The notes under the pieces are model-generated. The model was not told the DNA's origin. It saw only the letters and a program-made list of their open reading frames with translations, and did not search any database. The position numbers and the translations under genes are program-made. A stretch of 64,000 nt of DNA from CAZXGD01 sp046350455 (GTDB lineage Bacteria > Planctomycetota > Phycisphaerae > Phycisphaerales > SM1A02), in the NCBI GenBank assembly GCA_046350455.1, contig JAXMAM010000001.1, positions 1 to 64,000 on the forward strand, in the 5' to 3' direction. This document shows, piece by piece, positions 35,252-44,573 of this stretch. Position 1 is the stretch's first letter; every line of letters starts with the position of its first letter.

Positions 35252-36817
35252 TCAGGGGGAGAACTTGTATATGCCATAGCCAGTGAATGCGCCATAGTTC
35301 AGCGCGCTCACCGAGTAGGCCGGATCGTTGCAATAGAAGGTGTTGCTGGCGGCGCTGCCGTGTCCTGTGAGCACTACCCAGTGCTTAAGGTTCCCAACCG
35401 TGCGTTCAGCCATGATCGCGTACTGGCCGGAGTCAAGGTAGGCGCGAAGCTGAGAGGCACTCACCGATGCTCCCGTCCAGTACCGGCCGATGAAGGAGAT
35501 GTGGCCAGGCCAGATTTGGCAAACCTTAGCCCACACTAGGTTGGGTCCGTTGCTGTAGCCGCCGTTTGCCTTGAGGTAGGTGTTGAGCACCTTTGGAGTT
35601 CCCCACAGATTCGCCTCAAGCGGAGTGCGCTCGGGTTTCAGGATGTGATGCGAGAACATGTGGCGGACTGCGCCGGTGCCTTCGCCCTTGAACGAAGCGA
35701 ACATGTTGTTGAACTCCAAGCAGCCGGAAAACAGGCACGCGAAGAGGTCCCGCACTTCCCGGTTCGAAATCCTAGCGATTCTTGCAGCAAGAGTGCTCAG
35801 GCACAGCAGTTGCCGTGCGTTGAACATGAGGTGCCAGTGGTCGTAGTTGTAGTTCAGAGCCTGATTGGTGTTGTACCCGGGGATGATTCGGACGATCGGG
35901 TATGGATCAGAGCGAGTCGCAAGCTCTTCCTCCGCAGCCTTGTAGAGTTCCCGATCGCTGTCCGTCGCCCGCATGTAGACCTTGTCACCACTCGGAAGGA
36001 GCACCATCTTGGCGTACATGCGGTGACGAGGGGGCGCTCCGCTTGCAGCCACGGTTCGCGCGATCGGAAACTCGTGGCCACATTTGCACTGAGCTCGCTG
36101 GTTGGATGCCGGACCTTCTTGCGGCAGATAGTCCAGGTGACATTCAGAGCAGGTCGCGACCGGCGCGTCGTACGTGATCGTGTTGATCGCTCCGCAATGC
36201 GGACATAGGGCTTTGGCCTCGGGCCGCTTCTTGGGATACGCGTTTTGTGAGAACACGTATCGGGAGAAGAGGTCGACTTCTTCTGAGCAAATCGGGCAAG
36301 ACACGTGCTTGACCCAGAAGTAGTAGAGAACATCAGCGAGTCCGACAGCTGTGTCAGTCTGGTAGTACTGCCTGATCTGGGAAGCCGTATCTCGCTCAAT
36401 GGAAGCAAATTCGTCCAAGACCGCCTTTCGGTCGTGGGGCGAGAGGGCGATGCGGCATGCGAAGTGGCTGACAGGGTTGATGTCGCGACCGATGGCTCTG
36501 ACGCCGAGTTTGGCCGCTTCGCCGATGGTGGTGCCGCTCCCCATGAATGGATCAAAAACGACCGAATCGCTCACCGGAGGTAGCGCGTAGAACTCGCGGA
36601 GCACGTCGGTGCCCGCGGGGCGGGTGGCCCCGATCACCAGTGCCCTGAACACCGAGCCCAGACGCTGAGCCCACCACTTGTGCATGTGGTAGATGGGCCG
36701 GTTGACTTCCTTCCTCCAGCTTTCGAGTTCGGCAATGGCGCTGAGGTGTTCAAACGGAAAGTCGACCTGTTCGATTGCCCTCAGGGTCGGCTTGCTGCGA
36801 GATCCTTGGCGTGTCAT
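35252..36817 (-). CDS. Chimeric ORF: DUF1156 methyltransferase N-part fused to C39-like peptidase C-part
   Basis: This 521-aa frame is made of two unrelated parts. Residues ~1-407 match the N-terminal half of DUF1156 DNA methyltransferases: ESWRKEVNRPIYHMHKWWAQ, the SAM motif VFDPFMGSGTT, CxxC zinc-ribbon pairs, and HHILKPERTPLE. Just after NLWGTPK (near 35595) the sequence becomes a C39-like peptidase C-terminus (VLNTYLKANGGYSNG, then HWVVLTG and FYCNDPAYS). The methyltransferase DPPY motif and the peptidase catalytic Cys are both absent, so neither activity is expected. ATG 36817 is chosen by the methyltransferase start. It has its own terminator. Confidence 0.75.
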   Translation of the reverse strand: MTRQGSRSKPTLRAIEQVDFPFEHLSAIAELESWRKEVNRPIYHMHKWWAQRLGSVFRALVIGATRPAGTDVLREFYALPPVSDSVVFDPFMGSGTTIGEAAKLGVRAIGRDINPVSHFACRIALSPHDRKAVLDEFASIERDTASQIRQYYQTDTAVGLADVLYYFWVKHVSCPICSEEVDLFSRYVFSQNAYPKKRPEAKALCPHCGAINTITYDAPVATCSECHLDYLPQEGPASNQRAQCKCGHEFPIARTVAASGAPPRHRMYAKMVLLPSGDKVYMRATDSDRELYKAAEEELATRSDPYPIVRIIPGYNTNQALNYNYDHWHLMFNARQLLCLSTLAARIARISNREVRDLFACLFSGCLEFNNMFASFKGEGTGAVRHMFSHHILKPERTPLEANLWGTPKVLNTYLKANGGYSNGPNLVWAKVCQIWPGHISFIGRYWTGASVSASQLRAYLDSGQYAIMAERTVGNLKHWVVLTGHGSAASNTFYCNDPAYSVSALNYGAFTGYGIYKFSP

Positions 36818-37408
36818 GGAGGTCTGCGTCTGCAATCGGGGGCTCCCAGTTTGGCATTGTCTGGACCGCCACACGATAGAGACGAACGCCCGCGCTTGCA
36901 GAGCGGAAGAATGCCCGCGGGATGAGGCTCACCCGGCTAGGCCCATCAGCCGTCGTCGATGCGAGAATTTGCTCGCGGGAGGGCTGCGAATCGGCTCCGC
37001 ACCGGAAGCGAGGGTTTGGGTAATGGCCTGTGGCCGAACGCCCATCGGCAAGGAGACCACGGTGACCTGAATCTGATTTTCTCTCGACGAGCACTTCCAA
37101 CTCCGTGCGAAGTCCCGGGAAGGCAGGGGAGCCGGCGTTCCGGCCGGCGGTCGCGATGGAGCGCGACGGGATAATGACTTCATCTTTGTTTCATAGTGCT
37201 TCACGGCGACGGGTTGAGCGTCCACGCATACACCGCTGCGTAAGGTGAAGTCGGTCCGGCCGATGGACCGGCGGCGCCCCCGCCGTTGACGATCTCTACG
37301 GCCCGGGCGCAACTTCGCGGCAGATGTGGTCCACCGGCCAACCGCGTGCATGTCTGGTGGGATCGATAGCCTGGCGCGGGTGTCGGCTTCGGAGAGCCTC
37401 GCGGCAGA
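36818..37408. other. No convincing gene
   Basis: About 590 bp. A minus-strand frame between 36929 and 37185 (MKSLSRRAPSRPPAGTP...) exists but is Pro/Arg/Ser-rich without recognisable features. Confidence 0.35.
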
Positions 37409-38452
37409 CTACTCCTTCTCTTCAGAGTCTTGCGCGGCCACTACCCAGACTCGCTTAAGCGGTATCTCCGCGCGAATGTCCTCGTCAAGCTTGTCGTACG
37501 CCGCGAGGAACTGATCGATCAGATCGTTCTGGTCCCACAGCCTGACCTTGAAGAAGTGACGCGGCAGCTCCTTGATGACCGTCGGCTTGAAGCCGCCCCA
37601 GCAGACCAGCAGTCCCTGATCCGCGCTGACGTGCTGCATCGTGCCAACAAGCTGATCGAGCACCTGGCGCTCGAGCGGCGAAGTCTGGCTCTTGACCTGG
37701 ACGCAGATCCGGGGATGCCCGAACCCGAGCGTGCCCGGTGCGGCTAGGAGGTCGATCCCGTGGTCCGCCCCCATCTCGCTGCGGTGCGTGGTGAATCCCA
37801 GGGCGCCCAGGATCGCGCCGACAAGTTCCTCCATCCTGTGGCTGCAGTACGTGCTGTAGATCAGGCGGGCGATGTGGTCGCGTGCGATCTGCTCGAGGTC
37901 GAGCGCCTCCGCCTCTGCCTCGTCGCCGGCGTCGCTACCCGGGAACTTGGGGATCGCCACACCAGCGGATCTCCAGCCGGTCGCCTTCATGGCCCGCACC
38001 CGCGCTTCGGCGTCGTTGCGCTGCACCTGACAAATCGTCGTGAGCGCGCCGAGCGAGTTCAGGATGTCCTGGTCGAAGTTGGTGCGTGGAATGTCGGTCT
38101 CGAGCCACCGGACCGTCCGTGAATGGTGGTACGGGTCCTCCGCGCGCGGGTCGAACGCGTAGTCCCCCGTGACTTCCCCGATGTGGATGGTCTTGCGCCT
38201 GCTCGGGACCGCGACCCAGTCGCCCTTGGCCATCCGGTGGGAGAAGGCCCACATCTGCCCGCAGTTCTGGGTCCTGTGCGCCTTGCTGTACTCCGGGTAC
38301 CGCCCATCGAGCAGCTGCGCGAGGTCGGCTCGATCCCTGAGCTTCCCGAGATCGTGCAGCAGGTTGCTCCAGGTCAGGTAGATGCGGCCATCGCCGAGGA
38401 ACTTCGCCTCGTGCTCGCCGTGGCGGCCGGTTCTGTTCAGCCAGAGTGCCAT
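37409..38452 (-). CDS. Mrr-like type IV restriction endonuclease
   Basis: This 347-aa protein has a C-terminal Mrr_cat PD-(D/E)XK nuclease (about 195-345) with Asp234 in GADHGIDLL and Gln252-Val-Lys254 in ICVQVKSQ, the QxK variant usual in this group. The N-terminal part (about 1-120, with MWAFSHRMAKGDWVAVPSR and TIHIGEVTGDY) resembles the EVE/PUA-type modified-base readers found in related enzymes, so cutting of modified DNA is the likely role. ATG 38452 follows GGGAG. A short copy of its first 18 codons lies at 39599-39652. The SIR2-like gene lies 110 bp upstream on the same strand. Confidence 0.85.
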   Translation of the reverse strand: MALWLNRTGRHGEHEAKFLGDGRIYLTWSNLLHDLGKLRDRADLAQLLDGRYPEYSKAHRTQNCGQMWAFSHRMAKGDWVAVPSRRKTIHIGEVTGDYAFDPRAEDPYHHSRTVRWLETDIPRTNFDQDILNSLGALTTICQVQRNDAEARVRAMKATGWRSAGVAIPKFPGSDAGDEAEAEALDLEQIARDHIARLIYSTYCSHRMEELVGAILGALGFTTHRSEMGADHGIDLLAAPGTLGFGHPRICVQVKSQTSPLERQVLDQLVGTMQHVSADQGLLVCWGGFKPTVIKELPRHFFKVRLWDQNDLIDQFLAAYDKLDEDIRAEIPLKRVWVVAAQDSEEKE

Positions 38453-38561
38453 GTATATCTCCCGTTCCTCCGTCCCAGCCAATCTTCCCTGCGAACATGC
38501 TCAGCCTACTGCATGCGTCAGTTCCATAGGTGTGATCAACACCACGCACGAAGGCGCGCCA

Positions 38562-39470
38562 TCAGCGAAAGGCCTTATGGAGCACAGAGCCAATCTGATC
38601 TGTCGGGTGCGAGACAAACTGCTCGGGGGCGAACAGCCCCCGAGCCCGGTTGATCCGCTCGTCCGACAGTCCCCATGTGGTGCTGTGGACCTCGATTGTG
38701 GGCCGCACGTGTCCCAGGCTCAGCAGGGCGATGTTGCTTTCCGCATAGCCAAAGCCGAGCACAAAGATCTGCTCGGCCCACTTGGCCAGCTCCTCGGTCC
38801 TGGTCACGACTTCCTTGTCCCCATCGTGCTGCTCATGCAGCAGGCGAAGATTCTTTGCCGCGGCCATCACCTCCTCGTAGCTGGGAGGACCCGCCTTGAA
38901 CGGCACCAAATCTGGGCCAGTTCCAATGGGCAGTCCAAGGTGGCCGCGTAGATGCAGGGGCCAGAGCTTGGACGCGCGCAGGGCCGTGGCGGCCTGCTCG
39001 AGCGACATCCCGTCGTGCCGGTTGGCCAGCGTGTTGCACAGGGCAAACTCGACGCACCGGTCGTAGTTGAATGTGACGAACGCCACTGGCGCATCGAGCA
39101 ATTCGGTGGCGTCCTTGTTGTGCATGCGCCTGAGCAGGTCCCCCACCCAATTGCCTCCACGCACCCCCCTGAGAGCAGTTGGGTGCTCACGGTCGAGCAG
39201 CGCGGCCGCGATGGCAGCCTTGCCAACATCCGTGAGGCTGCGCCGCCTGTCCAGCAGGTCGTCAATCGTGTCGCGAAATCCACCGGTGATCGCGTCGTGC
39301 AGTTCCTGAATCTTCTCCCGTGAGAACCCCGCTCGCTCGAGCAGCAATACAGTCTCGGTCTGACTCCCGAGGCGCATCTCGAGATCCGCCATCAAATCCA
39401 CGCCAATCGGCAGCGAAAACGGCGCGCTTGCCCCTGCGCCCAGGATGAACAGCGTCGGCTTGGTGATCAC
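38562..39470 (-). CDS. SIR2-like domain protein, candidate NADase defence effector
   Basis: This 302-aa protein is of the bacterial SIR2_2 type. The NAD-binding loop LFILGAGASAPFSLPIG (7-23), the FVTFNYDR segment with its conserved Asn and Asp, and a His in LWPLHLRGHLG fit a SIR2 fold. Such proteins act as NAD-depleting effectors in several phage-defence systems. GTG 39470 is chosen because it follows GGAGG and puts the glycine loop at the N-terminus. It stands beside the Mrr-like gene; whether the two act together is unknown. Confidence 0.8.
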   Translation of the reverse strand: MITKPTLFILGAGASAPFSLPIGVDLMADLEMRLGSQTETVLLLERAGFSREKIQELHDAITGGFRDTIDDLLDRRRSLTDVGKAAIAAALLDREHPTALRGVRGGNWVGDLLRRMHNKDATELLDAPVAFVTFNYDRCVEFALCNTLANRHDGMSLEQAATALRASKLWPLHLRGHLGLPIGTGPDLVPFKAGPPSYEEVMAAAKNLRLLHEQHDGDKEVVTRTEELAKWAEQIFVLGFGYAESNIALLSLGHVRPTIEVHSTTWGLSDERINRARGLFAPEQFVSHPTDQIGSVLHKAFR

Positions 39471-39598
39471 GCCCGCGCCTCCGCCGACGTCACTGCCTTC
39501 GTGCCAGCACGCCACAACTGCGCATGGCCCTGAGACGCCTCCATGCTCAGGAGACGGGTGCAGTTGAGCCCGCCCCCTCTCGCGGCGTTACCCCCGGG

Positions 39599-39652
39599 GA
39601 ACTTCGCCTCATGATCGCCGTGCCCGCCGGACCTGTTCAGCCAGAGTGCCAT
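39599..39652 (-). pseudogene. 5' fragment of a second Mrr-like gene
   Basis: Minus-strand codons from ATG 39652 read MALWLNRSGGHGDHEAKF, almost the same as the start of the intact Mrr-like protein (MALWLNRTGRHGEHEAKF). Similarity stops after the 18th codon and the SIR2-like gene follows. This is a duplicated gene start left by a deletion or recombination. Confidence 0.8.
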
Positions 39653-39814
39653 GTTTCGATCCGTGCGCGAAGCGTACTTCCACATTCCTACCCGGTTGCC
39701 AACTGCGAGACCGTGGCACTTCTCAGCGGCGCCCAGTTTCAGGCTGGTCAAACCGAATGCTTGAGGCGAACGGACGGATCCGTGAGCCTGCACCACACTG
39801 CAAGGAGCGCAGAA

Positions 39815-42316
39815 ATGCAATTGAAGAATCTGATCATCGAGGCCGTGCATGTGCTCGGCCAACAGCCTGAATGGCCATCTTGGAAGCTTCCTCCGGAAGT
39901 GACCAACGAGGTCTTGGCGGAGTTGGGGAAGCGCGAGTGTGTGATCGCGCGTGTTGCACTCTCACTTGCGTATCCCACGGTAGGAACGCTTGTGGCCGAG
40001 TACAAGGCGCCACCGGATCCAAGCCACGCGCTTCTATCTGCAAAGGGCTGGCACTCGCCAAGCACCGCTGCAGAGTGGCTCCAGTTGAGGAAGCTGCGCA
40101 CGCGGGATGTGGTTCGTTACGGGCCGGGCCCCTATACGGCCGGAAGATTGGTCCACTCGAGTCCACTGTGCGTGGTTCGTCTCAGCCTTGCGGGAAGGGC
40201 GGCACTTCGCACGAATCACATCGACATGCGCACGTCGGGTGACGGCGCAAGTGAGAGCCTTCAGAAGGCGACGAAGACCTTAACGCTCCCCGCGTGTGTC
40301 GAGAAGGCCGCCAAGGCGATGGATTGGCTGGAAGCCACCCACCCTGGCTTCAGGGCGTTTGGAGAGGGCACGAACACACCTACGAGGTGGGCTTGGGACT
40401 ACATCAGGGATAACGCGCCCGACGGCTACAGGCCCCCCGACTATGCAGCGTTTGCGCGGTATGTCCGCCGGGCGAGGCAGGGACCTGATCCGACTGGGAG
40501 GCTCCCTGGGGATCGCCTCGAGGCGGAGATGGCTGCCATTGAGCACCGCGAAGCAGTGGTGCAGGCGGGGTTGAAGTGCGACATCGAGTTGGTGGAGTTC
40601 GAGATACCTGCATCGCGTAGAGCCAATCCGAATCAGTTCTGGGCGGACTCAGCGACGCTAGAGACGATGAGTTCACGCGTTAGTGTTCATTGCGAGATGG
40701 CTGGGGGTGCGGAACGGCGCGATTACCACCTATTGGATGGCGCGCCGAGTGCGCTCGGCTACCCGGAAGTCGAGGAGTACCGATGGTTCGATGGGAGGCA
40801 GTGGTGCATATACTGGCCCCAAAAAAATACTGCCGAACTGCGGAGTTTCGGCGAAACTCGAGTTTCAGATCTGAGCATCAATCTATTCCTAGGGTCAAGC
40901 GGTCCCACATTCGTCACTCGGGCGCCGCTTAGCCAAGTGCTGGCAACCGCCCCTGTTCTCAGCGTTGTAAACTCACAAGCAGAAACGTATCTGGCAATAG
41001 GCGCCCCTGGGTCGCTCACAGAGGCTAGATTCTGGTTCGACCGGCAGAATCCCGCCATCACACGGCGAATCCAACTCGTTGTCGCCTCGCCGGAATCTTC
41101 AGTTCCACTCCAAGTGGAAGACCTATTGCTGCAGGACTGGCGCCTCGATGCGGGAGTATGGTCGCCTTGGCAAGCGACGTTGGCGTCTTGGGTCAGATCC
41201 CCAGATTCAAACGAGATGATCGGGGGAGCGTGCCGAGTCTATACGCGCAAGAGCCTCCGCTACGGTGGTGAGATCGCGGCTCCCGACGCCCCCTCAATTG
41301 CGGCGGGGACACAGTTTGCGGATTATCGCGTGGGGGCGGGGTATGCGCTCGGCAGAGATTATTTCTACCTAGGGGGATTTCCGCTACAAGCGCTCGGGAA
41401 CATAGCAACGTGGAGAGATGTTCCGCGTGAGCTGCCGTCCCTCCTTGTCCTGCCGGACAGCGGAGGTGCATCGCGAGGTCGATGGCTGTGGGGCGCTGGA
41501 GCACTAGGCCTATCGGTGTTCTCCCTGATCGCGCTTTGGCGTCGGCAAGTGGAGTCGGATCGAAGCAAGAAGATTCGACACGCACTTCAAGTCATCTTGC
41601 CGGCGGCCGCCCTCATTGCGGTCGTACAAGCTCTGAATCCAGGTACACCAAACTCAGGTGCCCCAAGCGTCACGCAGGCTAAATCCAGCCAAGCGCCGCC
41701 CAGCGCCGGGAAGCTCACAGGCAGTCACTCACGCGAGTTTCCGGAGTGCGTTTACACCGAGGAGCCGATTGACCACAAACACACATTTGATCTCACCAAC
41801 GAGACGGCGACGACGATCACAATCAAGAAAGTGAGGCCGTCTTGTGGCTGCACTCAGGCCCGGGCAGAACCGATGGTTGTTGGACCGGGCCAACACGTCG
41901 CGGTGGAGACAACTCTGCATCTCAGCTCCCCTGGACCGAGATCAAGCTTTGTGTGGCTAGAACTGGAAGGGGGCGACGTCGAAACACTCAGCCTCTCTGG
42001 CTCATGCCACCGCCCTATCGATATTGCCCTCTGGCCCCGCGTGATTGACTCGAGTCGCCCAACGGATCGTATGCTGACCGTCTACATCGCCCCTAAAGGC
42101 GTCGTCCCCAAGGTGGTGGCCACCGCTGCTTCCCGATCAAAATTCAGGCCAACCCTGCTCACGCCGATTGGCCCGCGCGTCGTCCTTGGCAAAATGGTGG
42201 TTGACGGAAAGGAGATGGAACATGTATGGCAAGAGGTTGAACTTGACAACAGTGCCGCGATACCGGCAGACGCAATCAAAATACGAGTGGCCGTGGACGA
42301 AGTCCCGTGGTTCTAA
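39815..42316 (+). CDS. Composite protein: DNA-binding-like N-part, LolA-like/2TM middle, DUF1573 end
   Basis: This 833-aa frame starts at ATG 39815 behind AAGGAGCG. Residues 1-~228 look cytosolic and DNA-binding-like (RVALSLAYPTVGTLVAEYK as a possible HTH; GTNTPTRWAWDYIRDNAPDG). From about 232 the sequence resembles the exported LolA-like protein of cluster A, with TM segments at about 554-572 and 587-603, and residues ~645-735 are a DUF1573 domain (HKHTFDLTNETATTITIKK, then SCGCTQ). A cytosolic start ahead of extracytoplasmic domains without a signal peptide suggests an in-frame gene fusion. The 525-aa gene overlaps its 3' end. Confidence 0.6.
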   Translation: MQLKNLIIEAVHVLGQQPEWPSWKLPPEVTNEVLAELGKRECVIARVALSLAYPTVGTLVAEYKAPPDPSHALLSAKGWHSPSTAAEWLQLRKLRTRDVVRYGPGPYTAGRLVHSSPLCVVRLSLAGRAALRTNHIDMRTSGDGASESLQKATKTLTLPACVEKAAKAMDWLEATHPGFRAFGEGTNTPTRWAWDYIRDNAPDGYRPPDYAAFARYVRRARQGPDPTGRLPGDRLEAEMAAIEHREAVVQAGLKCDIELVEFEIPASRRANPNQFWADSATLETMSSRVSVHCEMAGGAERRDYHLLDGAPSALGYPEVEEYRWFDGRQWCIYWPQKNTAELRSFGETRVSDLSINLFLGSSGPTFVTRAPLSQVLATAPVLSVVNSQAETYLAIGAPGSLTEARFWFDRQNPAITRRIQLVVASPESSVPLQVEDLLLQDWRLDAGVWSPWQATLASWVRSPDSNEMIGGACRVYTRKSLRYGGEIAAPDAPSIAAGTQFADYRVGAGYALGRDYFYLGGFPLQALGNIATWRDVPRELPSLLVLPDSGGASRGRWLWGAGALGLSVFSLIALWRRQVESDRSKKIRHALQVILPAAALIAVVQALNPGTPNSGAPSVTQAKSSQAPPSAGKLTGSHSREFPECVYTEEPIDHKHTFDLTNETATTITIKKVRPSCGCTQARAEPMVVGPGQHVAVETTLHLSSPGPRSSFVWLELEGGDVETLSLSGSCHRPIDIALWPRVIDSSRPTDRMLTVYIAPKGVVPKVVATAASRSKFRPTLLTPIGPRVVLGKMVVDGKEMEHVWQEVELDNSAAIPADAIKIRVAVDEVPWF

Positions 42317-43799
42317 GAAAGATCTTGTTTCATGGCGTGCATCGGGGTGGGCGCACCTGTTTGTCGCCTGCGTGGTGGCGGCTGGAATGGCGACTCCGTG
42401 TCATGCCAGAGCGATCCAGTTGGCGGAGTCCCACGAAGACGAAGCCATCAGCAAGCAAATGTCCGATGCGCTGCCCGACCTGATCAGATCGTATCGGGGA
42501 CCACCAGCAATTCTGCTCCCTAACCGGACGAACCAAATGGTCTCGGTCATCGCCCAACATTCTCAGGGTGATGAGCAGGTAAAGAGAGCTGCGAAGGCTG
42601 GAGAAGCGTATCTCGCTGCCGTGGCCGCCAGCGACATGGCATTCCGCGATTCGATCAAGGACTCGATACTCAAGGCGGAAGCGATTGCGCTGCTTGAGTA
42701 TGAGAGGGCCTTCGCAGTCGCGAGCCGCGGGATAGGAGCGCACGCGGAACAGGAACTCAAGCGCTTATCCGAAACACTCGATCGGCAGTTGGAGGAGCTT
42801 GGCGTCGACTATAAGCGAACCAAAGCCCAACTCATTTACCGCACTGAGAAGCTCGAAGCGCTCCTCCAATGGTCGAAGGCGATTGCTGCGCTAGATTGTA
42901 CAGGGCAAGAAGTCAACGAGTCCCGCGCGCTCCTTGTCACGGAGGCGCTGAGTGCCGCCGAGCAGAACAACTCCATGCACGATTTTTTCGGCAGAGTGGA
43001 CCTTCCCAGCTGCCTTGAATCGGCGATGACGGGCGTTTCGGCGATTGGTTCATGCCTGCATGCCCTTGGACTGACCCACTCGCCAGATCGTGAGTGGAGG
43101 TGGTCCTCACCGGGGGAGTTACGCGTTCCACTTGACCTCTACTACCAAGCTCGAATCAAAGATGCGGACGAGCAACTTACCGAAGAACTCGACCGCGTAC
43201 GCACGTTGGGGTCGTGTAAGTCTCTGCCGGAAATGTACAGGGCTCGGGCAGCAATGGCTCGGCGCGATCGCGACGCTGAATCGGCTCGGCAGCGAATCGA
43301 CGCCGAGGCGATTGCGGCTATCGCACTAGTGGTAAGAGAAAATTGTGGAGAGGATGCGTATCAGGAATTTTTAGCGGTTGAAGTATCTCTGATGGCGCCT
43401 AAGATTCTTTGTAAGCAGTGGCTCGAGCTCGAGGGAGGACTGCATGCGTCCCGAATAGCTTCGACGGACGAGGCGGTGTTTCAGGCGATTCGCGAGATTC
43501 TCAAGTCGTACACAGCAACGATCGCCAAGGTCCGAGCAGGATTGCGAAACGAGATTCTCCGAATTCGCAAAGAGGCCTTCGAGAGCATGGGCGCTCCTGA
43601 TGACAATTCCCGAGACCGTCAGGCAAACTTGCTATTACTGCTCTGGGCACCTCATCAAAAGGCAGTCGAGGAACTGTCGCAGATTTTTCGAGGAGCAGGA
43701 AAGTCAGAGGAATGGGAGAGGGTGATTCGCGCCGCGGAATCGAAAGCACCCGCACAGTTTGGACGCAATCGACCGATGCCAGAAGGTGGATTGCCTTGA
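42222..43799 (+). CDS. Exported helical protein of envelope cluster B
   Basis: This 525-aa protein from ATG 42222 has a strong site (AAAGGAGATGGAAC) ahead of it inside the upstream gene, giving a 95-bp overlap. After a basic ~45-residue N-terminus comes one TM or signal segment (WAHLFVACVVAAGMATPCHA), then long helices with coiled-coil character (LSETLDRQLEELGVDYKRTK). A C-terminal VSLMAPKILCKQWLELEGG resembles the cluster A protein at 32533-33927. It follows the LolA-like/DUF1573 protein in gene order, while in cluster A the helical gene comes first. Confidence 0.6.
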   Translation: MYGKRLNLTTVPRYRQTQSKYEWPWTKSRGSKKDLVSWRASGWAHLFVACVVAAGMATPCHARAIQLAESHEDEAISKQMSDALPDLIRSYRGPPAILLPNRTNQMVSVIAQHSQGDEQVKRAAKAGEAYLAAVAASDMAFRDSIKDSILKAEAIALLEYERAFAVASRGIGAHAEQELKRLSETLDRQLEELGVDYKRTKAQLIYRTEKLEALLQWSKAIAALDCTGQEVNESRALLVTEALSAAEQNNSMHDFFGRVDLPSCLESAMTGVSAIGSCLHALGLTHSPDREWRWSSPGELRVPLDLYYQARIKDADEQLTEELDRVRTLGSCKSLPEMYRARAAMARRDRDAESARQRIDAEAIAAIALVVRENCGEDAYQEFLAVEVSLMAPKILCKQWLELEGGLHASRIASTDEAVFQAIREILKSYTATIAKVRAGLRNEILRIRKEAFESMGAPDDNSRDRQANLLLLLWAPHQKAVEELSQIFRGAGKSEEWERVIRAAESKAPAQFGRNRPMPEGGLP

Positions 43800-44075
43800 C
43801 TATGTGTGCTGAATAGTCCACCAACCTTGGGTGCTTTGCCGAGACGGAGCGCCAGTCGGAGTCGCAGATCCTCGCTCTTCTGTGGGCATGGCGCCCAGGC
43901 AGTAGACCTAGCGGTCCCTCTGACACGTAGCCAGTTGCCAAGTGAGCGACGGTGCGCCATCAACGAGCTCTCCCTCCATAACCCCCCAGTCGCGTTTGCA
44001 ACTTTCCGGTTATGAGCTCTCCTCGGCGTGTCTCTGATTCGCCTCCGCGCCAATTCGAAGAGCGTCCGCCCCGCA

Positions 44076-44121
44076 CTACTTCAAGTGCCAAAGGGACTTG
44101 CGTCATCGCAGGTCCCTTTTG
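44076..44121 (+). terminator. Att-like octamer followed by hairpin terminator
   Basis: CTACTTCA (44076-44083, preceded by CCCCGCA, compare tRNA CCCCGC) is followed by AAGTGCC, then a 12-bp stem with one G-T pair (AAGGGACTTGCG at 44091-44102, CGCAGGTCCCTT at 44107-44118) ending in TTTT. The arrangement, junction octamer then terminator, is the same as after the tRNA. The rest of 43800-44216 holds no gene I can see. Confidence 0.55.
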
Positions 44122-44216
44122 CTTTGGCGAAAACCAGCGCGAAGTACCCCGATTGGTACCCCGCCACGCCAGCAGATCGGCCTGCCGAGTTCGGTCCCTA
44201 GACCTCGGAGGTCATC

Positions 44217-44515
44217 ATGGCTTGTCTCAAGTTGAGAGGTTCGACCTACTACGCGCAGTACTACCTGGGCTCCCGGCAGAAGCGCGTCTGCCTGCGTACG
44301 GAGTCCCTGCAGGTAGCGAAGGAGAAGCTGCGGGCGCTGGAGAGCTCGCTGGCGTGCGACGGAACCACGGGGCTGCCCACGCGCACGCCGATTGCCGAGG
44401 TGCTGAGGGCGTATGTCCAGCACATCCGAACTGTGAAGACCGTCAAGAGCGCGCAGACGGACGTGTACTACCTGCGGGAAGCTTTCGGGCCGGTGTGCGA
44501 GGTGGTGAACCGAAT
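44217..44515 (+). pseudogene. Tyrosine-recombinase integrase, N-terminal remnant
   Basis: ATG 44217 with GGAGGT just upstream opens about 98 residues typical of an integrase arm-binding and SAM-like core-binding N-terminus: RGSTYYAQYYLGSRQKRVC and IAEVLRAYVQHIRTVKTV, then TDVYYLREAFGPVCEVV. After about 44515 the frame runs antisense to the thioesterase gene and is no longer integrase-like, so the catalytic domain (R-H-R-Y) is gone. Its position right after an att-like site fits an element-end integrase. Confidence 0.75.
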
Positions 44516-44573
44516 CCCTTCGACCGTGGGGTCAGCTTGTATGACCGTCCTCGGGATGTCGTCACGTGGTGCT

